Assembly (NCBI GenBank): GCA_017645985.1
Contig: JAGCNK010000044.1
Location: 1 to 15,156, forward strand
DNA from: Bacteroidales bacterium
GTDB taxonomy: Bacteria > Bacteroidota > Bacteroidia > Bacteroidales > UBA3824
Direction: 5' to 3'
DNA: 15,156 bases
A program made the position numbers and the translations under genes. Of this stretch, positions 1 through 5,331 are shown one piece after another (the stretch's first letter is position 1; each line of letters opens with the position of its first letter). Below the pieces are notes generated by a model, which saw nothing but the letters and a program-made list of their open reading frames with translations, made no database searches and had not been told where the DNA came from.

Positions 1-1373
1 AGCGAGAACTTGTCGTAATACTGCGCTATGGTGTATGCGGCAAGGGCTGCGGTTTCGGCAGTGCCACGCACCACAGTCTTGCGGAATATCTCGTAAAACT
101 CCTTGTAGAGCGAAGCGTTGCCCTCCTTTACCCTCTTGCGGCTTTCGGCGTCGAACTCTGGCAGTTCAAACATAGCTATAAGCGCACGCAGCGCCGACAT
201 GCGGGTGACACGGTTTTCGGAATATAGGATGTCCCACTCCACAAAGCGGAAACTCTGGATGCTTGATCCGAGGGCAAGGGTGAGAGCCTCGCGCTCGATA
301 ATGTTGTTGGTAACGCCGATACCCTCCACGATAGCCTCGGTGAGAGCCTTGATGTCGTGAGAGTATTTGAGCACCGCTCCGCGCATCACAGCGCGCGACT
401 TCCAGCACGGCACCTTGTCGGCCATCTCGCGGTAGATAGTAGTGTCGGCCCTGACGCCCTTGTTGAGAATAAACTCGGCAGCCTTAGAAGCGATACGGTC
501 GTCGGTATCGTAGGCAAGCTTCATCATATCCTCCTTGAAATCACGGTAGCGGAACGCCGAGCACGACCCGATAGCGGCAATGCGCACACGGTAGTCGCAA
601 GTGTCCTGAGTGATAATACGCTGCAAAAGATACTGGGCACGCTCGGTTTGACAGTTGCGCAGGGCACGGGCTATGGCAGTCTGCACCGACACAAGCTGTG
701 CGCTCTTGTAAGCGTTGGCAAGCATATCGGTATAAGGTGTAAGGTCGCCATCGTAAAGTGCGAAATATTCAGCAGCCACGCCCTTGATATGCGGGTCGGC
801 CTTGCGGTCGGCAATAATCTCGGCAGCCTTAGCCACAGCCTGAGGCAGCTGCACGCCGCGCCTCTGCATCATACAGAGCGCCTCCATCTGAGCCATAGCC
901 ATCTGGGGCTGCTGTGGCATATAGTTTTGCGAGCATATATAGTTGAGATCGTCGGCACCACCGCACTGGCCGAGAGCCACGAGGGCAGCCTGACGCACAC
1001 CGTCGTCCTTGTCGGCAGCAGACACGAGCTGCAGATGAGCCGCGGCGGCACGGTGACCGACGTGACCGAGGGCGTTAACAGCAGCCAGACGCACACCGGC
1101 ATCCTCGTCGTTGAGCAGCGAAATCACACCCATGATGTTAAGGCTGTCGCGCATAGCGCCGATGGTGTACGCCGCCGCCTTCCGGTACTCGGGCAGTTCG
1201 CTGCCGATGTACTTGACCACGTCCGACGAGCTGCCTGTAAAGCGGCAGTTGTATATCCTCTGAAGCGTGGCATCGCGATAGATATTGGCGCCCGAAGGTT
1301 GGGAGATGTTCCCTTCTCCGCACGACGCCAGTATGATTGGCAACGCCACTATACAGATTTTCAGCCTTTTCAT
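1..1373 (-). CDS. HEAT-repeat lipoprotein, 3' end outside the window
   Basis: An uninterrupted minus-strand frame starts at the ATG complementary to 1371-1373 and stays open to the left edge, giving 457 visible residues and no stop. The N-terminus is a lipoprotein signal: basic start (KRLK), hydrophobic stretch, and lipobox L15-A16-S17-C18, so Cys18 should be lipidated and the protein anchored in the envelope. Three clear HEAT-like helical repeats follow at about residues 50-75, 80-106 and 110-138, with phrases such as VRLAAVNALG and VRQAALVALG. The rest of the visible part is helical and less regular. HEAT solenoids usually serve as protein-binding scaffolds. In Bacteroidales, N-terminal HEAT lipoproteins like this one can carry a C-terminal cyclophilin-type peptidyl-prolyl isomerase domain. 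That is recollection, and the C-terminus is not visible here. The gene is divergent from the histidine kinase gene. The long plus-strand frame over the same bases is a shadow. Confidence 0.88.
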   Translation of the reverse strand, partial: MKRLKICIVALPIILASCGEGNISQPSGANIYRDATLQRIYNCRFTGSSSDVVKYIGSELPEYRKAAAYTIGAMRDSLNIMGVISLLNDEDAGVRLAAVNALGHVGHRAAAAHLQLVSAADKDDGVRQAALVALGQCGGADDLNYICSQNYMPQQPQMAMAQMEALCMMQRRGVQLPQAVAKAAEIIADRKADPHIKGVAAEYFALYDGDLTPYTDMLANAYKSAQLVSVQTAIARALRNCQTERAQYLLQRIITQDTCDYRVRIAAIGSCSAFRYRDFKEDMMKLAYDTDDRIASKAAEFILNKGVRADTTIYREMADKVPCWKSRAVMRGAVLKYSHDIKALTEAIVEGIGVTNNIIEREALTLALGSSIQSFRFVEWDILYSENRVTRMSALRALIAMFELPEFDAESRKRVKEGNASLYKEFYEIFRKTVVRGTAETAALAAYTIAQYYDKFS

Positions 1374-1456
1374 GATCTTCGAGTATATTTTTCTATTTGT
1401 TTCCTGTTCTATCTATTTAATAAATGTGTTCTGTATCTGACTTACAAAGAACGTTC

Positions 1457-1464
1457 CAAATAAA
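1457..1464 (-). promoter_or_regulatory. Weak -7-like element for the HEAT lipoprotein gene
   Basis: On the minus strand these bases read TTTATTTG, one mismatch from the Bacteroidota -7 consensus TAnnTTTG, 83 bases upstream of the lipoprotein start. I see no good -33 element. It is the best candidate in the 1374-1658 divergent gap, but weak. Otherwise that gap is AT-rich and I see no RNA gene or terminator in it. Confidence 0.25.
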
Positions 1465-1593
1465 AAATTTATAAGCGAATAAAACATTTTTATCACCTCT
1501 TTTGGCATATAAAAAAAAGAAGCGCCCCGTCGCCAGATGTAAATTTATTGTAAATTCTATTATTTTTTGAGAAAAAGGTGATACACGTATAAA

Positions 1594-1611
1594 TATTTTT
1601 GACTATATTTG
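1594..1611 (+). promoter_or_regulatory. Two overlapping-window -7 elements upstream of the histidine kinase gene
   Basis: TATTTTTG (1594-1601) and TATATTTG (1604-1611) both match the Bacteroidota -7 consensus TAnnTTTG exactly and start ten bases apart. A TTTG at 1566-1569 could serve as the -33 element for the first copy, with a 24-base spacer, longer than the usual 19-21. Transcription would begin shortly after 1611, leaving a leader of about 20 bases to the ATG at 1638 or about 40 to the ATG at 1659. This argues against the in-frame TTG at 1599, which lies inside the element. Confidence 0.5.
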
Positions 1612-1658
1612 AGATTGGAAAAAAATGCAAAAACGGAATGGAACTTGAGGAACAACAT

Positions 1659-3608
1659 ATGTCATCAGAATGCAACTGTCTGCAAAGGCTCTCCTCCGAC
1701 GCCGGTATGAATATCCTGTCGGAACTGCTCGGAAGCCATGCCGACGGGGTGATATTGTGCGATTCGGAACTGAGAATCATCAACCGAAACAACAGCGCCG
1801 CCATCATCACCGCCCACGCTATGAGCGGCAAAGAGCCGATGCCGTTGTTCGAAGTTTTTCCCGAGCTGTCGGCCGACTCTGTACGTAGCAAGCTTGAAAC
1901 CGCCCACAAGTCGAACAAGGTGGTAGAGTTTCTGTGCGGGCTGCGCGGCGTAACATACCGTATCAAGTCGGCACGCATATTCGAGGGACTGATGCTCCAG
2001 CTCACAGAGATTTCCAATCCCCTTTCGCCCGACAGCGACTTAGACAACAACAACTTCAAGATGCTGTTTGAGAACCTCACTTCGGGATTCCTATTCCTCA
2101 AAAAGACAGAAAACTACGACGGAACGTCTGATTTTGATATTATAGACGTCAACTCCACATTCGAGATATATTTCGGAATAGAGCGCGACAACATCATAGG
2201 CCGCAAGATGTCGGTATGCCTGCCCAAGATACACGAGGAGCTCGGCTCAAAGCTTGAGCGCATTGCCATGCACGGACGCGCTATGAGAGAGGTGTACGAA
2301 AACCCCGCAAACCGACGTCACTTGGAAATCAAGATATTCTCGCCACGAATAGGCTACGCGGCCGCGGTGTTTAACGACATCAAGGCAGAGATGGAGCAGC
2401 GCAACGACCTTCTGGTAAAAAACGAGATATCCAAAGCGTTCGCACTCAGCGGCGACGGCAACGTGTACAAAGCCATTATCGCACTTCTGCAGCACAACAC
2501 GCACAGTCCTTGCGGATTCATCGGCTACCCCATCGACAACTACTTCGTGAAAGTGCTTGCCGTCAACGACCCAGCCACCGAATACTCGCTCACCAACAGC
2601 GAGGGCGAATACGTAGCAGATATGAAGATGTTTCCCGTAGGATTAGAAGCTATTAAAACCAAGCAGCAGAAATTAAAAGAAAACGTCAACGGGCACACCC
2701 ACATACTTCTGACCCCGGTACTCAACAAAGACGTGCTTGTGGGACTTATAGGACTCGCCGACGCACCCGACGGATACGACCAACGTCAAAAAGACTTTGT
2801 GAGCGGCATTGCAGAGTACGCTGCTCCACTTATGGAACGCGAGATCAAAGACTACCACTACAAGAAGGAGCTTATCAAAGCCAAGGAGATAGCCGAACAG
2901 AACGAGAAACTCAAGACAGCGTTTCTCGGCAACATAAGCCACGAGATACGCAACCCGCTCAACAGCGTGATAGGCTTCAGCGACCTGCTGCTGCGCTCGG
3001 GCGAACTCACTCCAAAACAGTTTAAATACGCCGACACCGTGTTCAAGGCCGCCAAAAACCTTGAAAGCATAGTCACCTCTATTGTGGAACTTTCGAAGAT
3101 AGAGACACGCCAGGTGAAGGTGTCAAACTCGTCGTTCTGCCTCAACAACCTCATCGACGACGTGTTCGACCTGTTTAAAAACAAAGCAGAAATCAAAGGA
3201 CTGGCGCTCATACCGCAGAAAGGTCTCGACCAGTTTGCCTCATACATCTACACCGACCGTTCAAAGATTCACCGCATAATGTCCACCTTGGTAGACAACG
3301 GCTTGAAATTCACCGAAAAAGGCGAAGTGTCGTTTGGCTACAAGTACATAGGCAAAGACAACGCCATAGAGTTCTTCGTTAAGGACACCGGCATAGGCAT
3401 ACGCAAAGAGATGCAGTCGAAAATATTCTCGTCGTTTCAGCAGGGCGACGAAAAATCGCTTGAACGCACCCACGGAGGCATAGGCGTGGGACTATCGATA
3501 TGCAACAGCTACATACAGATGCTCGGAGGCAACATCTGCATAGAGTCAGAGCCTCAAAAAGGTTCGCTGTTTCATTTTGCCATAGGATATAACACACAAC
3601 CGTCGTAA
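1659..3608 (+). CDS. Soluble sensor histidine kinase (PAS-PAS-GAF-like-HisKA-HATPase)
   Basis: A 649-residue cytoplasmic two-component kinase that should autophosphorylate on His428 and pass the phosphate to a response regulator not encoded nearby. By eye: PAS-like domain about residues 13-115, second PAS about 130-250, GAF-like sensor about 260-405, coiled linker about 400-425, then HisKA and HATPase. The H-box reads NISHEIRNPLNS with His428. The N-box reads LVDNGLKFT, keeping Asn547 although the first Asn of the usual form is Asp. G1 is DTGIGI (from residue 576), the F-box region is FQQGD, and G2 is GGIGVGLSI (from 606). There is no signal peptide, transmembrane segment or receiver domain, so the signal is probably intracellular. 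I chose ATG 1659 because GAGGAA (1647-1652) lies six bases upstream. ATG 1638 is nearly as likely. The stop is nine bases before the next gene, so the two are probably co-transcribed. Confidence 0.9.
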   Translation: MSSECNCLQRLSSDAGMNILSELLGSHADGVILCDSELRIINRNNSAAIITAHAMSGKEPMPLFEVFPELSADSVRSKLETAHKSNKVVEFLCGLRGVTYRIKSARIFEGLMLQLTEISNPLSPDSDLDNNNFKMLFENLTSGFLFLKKTENYDGTSDFDIIDVNSTFEIYFGIERDNIIGRKMSVCLPKIHEELGSKLERIAMHGRAMREVYENPANRRHLEIKIFSPRIGYAAAVFNDIKAEMEQRNDLLVKNEISKAFALSGDGNVYKAIIALLQHNTHSPCGFIGYPIDNYFVKVLAVNDPATEYSLTNSEGEYVADMKMFPVGLEAIKTKQQKLKENVNGHTHILLTPVLNKDVLVGLIGLADAPDGYDQRQKDFVSGIAEYAAPLMEREIKDYHYKKELIKAKEIAEQNEKLKTAFLGNISHEIRNPLNSVIGFSDLLLRSGELTPKQFKYADTVFKAAKNLESIVTSIVELSKIETRQVKVSNSSFCLNNLIDDVFDLFKNKAEIKGLALIPQKGLDQFASYIYTDRSKIHRIMSTLVDNGLKFTEKGEVSFGYKYIGKDNAIEFFVKDTGIGIRKEMQSKIFSSFQQGDEKSLERTHGGIGVGLSICNSYIQMLGGNICIESEPQKGSLFHFAIGYNTQPS

Positions 3609-3617
3609 CCATAAGCA

Positions 3618-4319
3618 ATGTTTCTAAAAAAATCCGACTCGTTTCGCGACCTTCTGAAAAAAGAATACGGCATAGACTACGCCAAGAAGGTGGAGTTCGT
3701 GACGGAGTGCATTCCCCTGGAAGAGCAGATAGAATACACCGAGTTTTCGATGAAACGCCGCGACGCCGGCAACAACTGCAAATCGTTCGACACCACGGCG
3801 GACATTCTCACCACATCAGAAAACGACGACGAAGTGAAGACCGCCCTCTCCGATATGGCGGCGATAGGCAGCATAGAGGCATTGAAATTTCTCACCCAAT
3901 ACGCCGAAAACCACAAGGGACTTTACGACTACTGGCCCGCCATTGCCCGAAACGAGTGCAAGGGCAGCGTGGAATACGACCTCACCGGCGAGGTAAAGAT
4001 ATACATACTGTCGCCCTTCGGCAGCGTTGACGGCAAAATCAAGTTCAAAGCCACGGCACGCACTGCCACTCGCGAGCCGTTTTCGCAGCTGCAGAAAGAA
4101 ATCATAAAAAAAGAGTTCGCATTTCAGGACTGCCGCCATCACACCGAAACCACAGTAAGGTTTTTTCATTCGGGCGTGCGGCTCACAATGCTCATGCCGT
4201 TAGACCTTCCCATACTCAGCACCATAGCCGAAACACTCAACGAGTGCAACCTTCTGGGATGCGGCATCGACATCGACTCGCTCAATCTCAAAAACTTTGA
4301 CGGAAAAAGCGTAATGTAG
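3618..4319 (+). CDS. Hypothetical cytoplasmic protein paired with the histidine kinase
   Basis: A 233-residue protein I do not recognise. It starts at an ATG nine bases after the kinase stop and shares the codon character of its neighbours, which supports a real gene translated from the same mRNA. There is no signal peptide or membrane segment. The N-terminal third is charged and helical, with acidic and basic patches. A helical stretch around residues 77-95 resembles a single HEAT or TPR-like helix pair. The middle (about 125-150) alternates hydrophobic residues as beta strands do (VKIYILSPFG, KIKFKA). The C-terminal 60 residues look mixed alpha/beta. It has several Cys and two adjacent His (CRHH) but no regular metal-binding pattern. 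Its position suggests a partner, substrate or regulator of the kinase; that is inference from spacing only. It has no helix-turn-helix or receiver signature. Confidence 0.75.
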   Translation: MFLKKSDSFRDLLKKEYGIDYAKKVEFVTECIPLEEQIEYTEFSMKRRDAGNNCKSFDTTADILTTSENDDEVKTALSDMAAIGSIEALKFLTQYAENHKGLYDYWPAIARNECKGSVEYDLTGEVKIYILSPFGSVDGKIKFKATARTATREPFSQLQKEIIKKEFAFQDCRHHTETTVRFFHSGVRLTMLMPLDLPILSTIAETLNECNLLGCGIDIDSLNLKNFDGKSVM

Positions 4320-4340
4320 CCTCAGCTCAAAAAAGGGCAT

Positions 4341-4368
4341 AAAAAAAGCGGGAACTGATGTCCCGCTT
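4341..4368 (-). terminator. Intrinsic terminator, minus strand
   Basis: A perfect 8-bp stem (AAGCGGGA at 4346-4353 with TCCCGCTT at 4361-4368) encloses a 7-base loop. On the minus strand the stem runs directly into seven T (4347-4341), the classic rho-independent form. On the plus strand the stem is followed by A, not T, so it should not end the kinase operon. It would end either the small RNA below or read-through from the methyltransferase gene. Confidence 0.85.
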
Positions 4369-4416
4369 CAAAAAAAACTAACTATTAACTAATCTACTAC
4401 CTCTAAACAATCTCTG
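4341..4416 (-). ncRNA. Candidate small RNA, about 75 nt
   Basis: On the minus strand an exact -7 element (TACATTTG, 4426-4419) is followed within about 80 bases by a strong intrinsic terminator. No start codon with a worthwhile frame lies between them, and there is no minus-strand gene beyond. The predicted transcript begins around 4413-4417 and ends in the T run at 4341. Its 5' half is A/U/G-rich with repeated UAGU-type words (for example TAGTAGATTAGTTAATAG) and little self-pairing, then a T8 run, then the GC-rich terminator hairpin. An unpaired 5' region plus a terminator hairpin is the usual shape of a trans-acting base-pairing RNA. The alternative is a 3' UTR segment of the upstream methyltransferase mRNA. 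I do not recognise a named Rfam family. Confidence 0.55.
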
Positions 4417-4418
4417 TG

Positions 4419-4451
4419 CAAATGTACGGTGTATTTTTGAATATGTTGCAA
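4419..4451 (-). promoter_or_regulatory. Promoter for the minus-strand small RNA
   Basis: On the minus strand TTGC (4451-4448) stands 21 bases before TACATTTG (4426-4419). This matches the Bacteroidota -33/-7 layout (TTTG or TTG, about 19-21 bases, TAnnTTTG), with the -7 element exact. It points away from the methyltransferase gene and toward the terminator at 4341-4368. Confidence 0.6.
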
Positions 4452-4478
4452 TTTTTTTGCAAGTTTTTTCAAAAAAAA
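4446..4478. repeat. TTGCAA direct repeat with phased A/T tracts
   Basis: TTGCAA occurs at 4446-4451 and 4457-4462, eleven bases apart, each followed by a T run (4452-4458 and 4464-4469), then by an A8 run (4471-4478). The tracts recur at close to one helical turn, as in intrinsically bent DNA. The repeat covers and lies upstream of the -33 region of the small RNA promoter, where an UP-like element or an activator site would sit. Confidence 0.5.
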
Positions 4479-4520
4479 TTACTTTTCATTGAAATTCAAA
4501 TAATTACAAAGGCAAAAATT

Positions 4521-5285
4521 TTACTTTTTTGAGCGGTAAAATTCGTTGCAAACTATCGCCGCAGCCGAAGAAACGTTGAGACTCTCGGGCGCGAACTTAG
4601 GATCGCAGCCGCAAGGAATGGCCACACGTCGCGAAACGGTGCTCTCCACCTCGGGCGAAATGCCGTGACCCTCGTTACCCATCACAATGATTCCGCCGTC
4701 AGACTTGTCGGCGTCGTAAATATTTTCACCGTTCATAAACGTGCCGAACACATCCACACCCGCGCTACGGGCGGTAGCCAGCACCTGCGGAAGGTCGCAG
4801 TATTCAAGTTTCACCCTGAAAGCCGAACCCATAGCCGCCTGCACCACCTTGGGGTTGAACATATCGGCGCAATCGCGCGATGCAAAAACTGTGCTGATGC
4901 CGTACCAGTTGGCAATACGGAGAATAGTGCCGAGATTTCCGGGGTCGCGCACGCCGTCGAGAGCAAGGTAAAGTCTTCCGCGACGGATTTCGGGCAAAGC
5001 AGCCTGCTTTGGCGTGTACACCTCTGCCACCACGCTGCATGCCGTGGTCATAGCCGACAGCTTGCGAATCTCCACCGCGTTAACAGCCGTTATCACAGTG
5101 TTCTTAAAACTGTCGGCATAGCTGCTTATCCATTCCGGCACAGCAAAAATCTCCTTGATACGCATATCAGACCGCAGAAGTTCAAGCACCACCTTAGTGC
5201 CTTCTGCCACAAAAGTGCCGCTCTCCTGACGGTATTTTTTTATTTGCAGAGAATTAATCTGTTTTATTCTGTTTTTGCTTAGCAT
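4521..5285 (-). CDS. TrmH/SpoU-family RNA 2'-O-ribose methyltransferase
   Basis: A 254-residue SPOUT-class enzyme expected to transfer a methyl group from S-adenosylmethionine to a ribose 2'-hydroxyl in rRNA or tRNA. The N-terminal part (about 5-95) has the length and position of the SpoU substrate-binding domain. The three catalytic motifs are clear: motif 1 DPGNLGTILR (114-123, with Asn117 and Arg123), motif 2 IVMGNEGHG (200-208, Glu205), and motif 3 with SLNVSSAAAI (235-244) in the trefoil-knot region. Full length for the family, with no lesion. The exact target nucleotide cannot be read from sequence, so I give no symbol. It starts at the ATG complementary to 5283-5285 and diverges from the TamL-like gene across only 46 bases, an arrangement I recall as common in Bacteroidota. 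The terminator at 4341 could end its mRNA if transcription passes through the gap. Confidence 0.93.
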   Translation of the reverse strand: MLSKNRIKQINSLQIKKYRQESGTFVAEGTKVVLELLRSDMRIKEIFAVPEWISSYADSFKNTVITAVNAVEIRKLSAMTTACSVVAEVYTPKQAALPEIRRGRLYLALDGVRDPGNLGTILRIANWYGISTVFASRDCADMFNPKVVQAAMGSAFRVKLEYCDLPQVLATARSAGVDVFGTFMNGENIYDADKSDGGIIVMGNEGHGISPEVESTVSRRVAIPCGCDPKFAPESLNVSSAAAIVCNEFYRSKK

Positions 5286-5290
5286 ATTTG

Positions 5291-5298
5291 TAATTTTG
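5291..5298 (+). promoter_or_regulatory. -7 element of the TamL-like gene
   Basis: TAATTTTG matches the Bacteroidota -7 consensus TAnnTTTG exactly and lies 33 bases before the ATG at 5332. A TTTG at 5274-5277 is too close (13 bases) to be a standard -33 element, so -33 is not clear. The element lies in the 46-base divergent gap, so it must sit very near the methyltransferase promoter on the other strand. Confidence 0.5.
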
Positions 5299-5331
5299 CA
5301 TTGAGTTTTACAACCATCATCTCACGCTCCA

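Noticed and set aside
1449..1456. Palindrome GAACGTTC in the divergent gap
   Set aside because: It is only 8 bp, occurs once and has no paired copy. Too little to call an operator.
357..1463. Long plus-strand frame of 368 codons
   Set aside because: It lies over the minus-strand HEAT lipoprotein, which has a lipobox and repeats. The translation of this frame is His/Arg/Val-rich with no family pattern, as antisense shadows of this codon use usually are.
1599..1658. Upstream TTG start (1599) for the histidine kinase
   Set aside because: The codon overlaps a -7 promoter element, so the leader would not contain it. The ATG at 1659 has GAGGAA six bases upstream.
4341..4368. The hairpin as a terminator for the plus-strand kinase operon
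   Set aside because: On the plus strand the stem is followed by a run of A, not T. Only the minus-strand reading has the T tract of an intrinsic terminator.
4432..4439. TATTTTTG, a -7-like match on the plus strand in the 4320-4520 gap
   Set aside because: There is no -33 partner and no plus-strand gene downstream before 5332. In a gap this AT-rich such a match is expected by chance.
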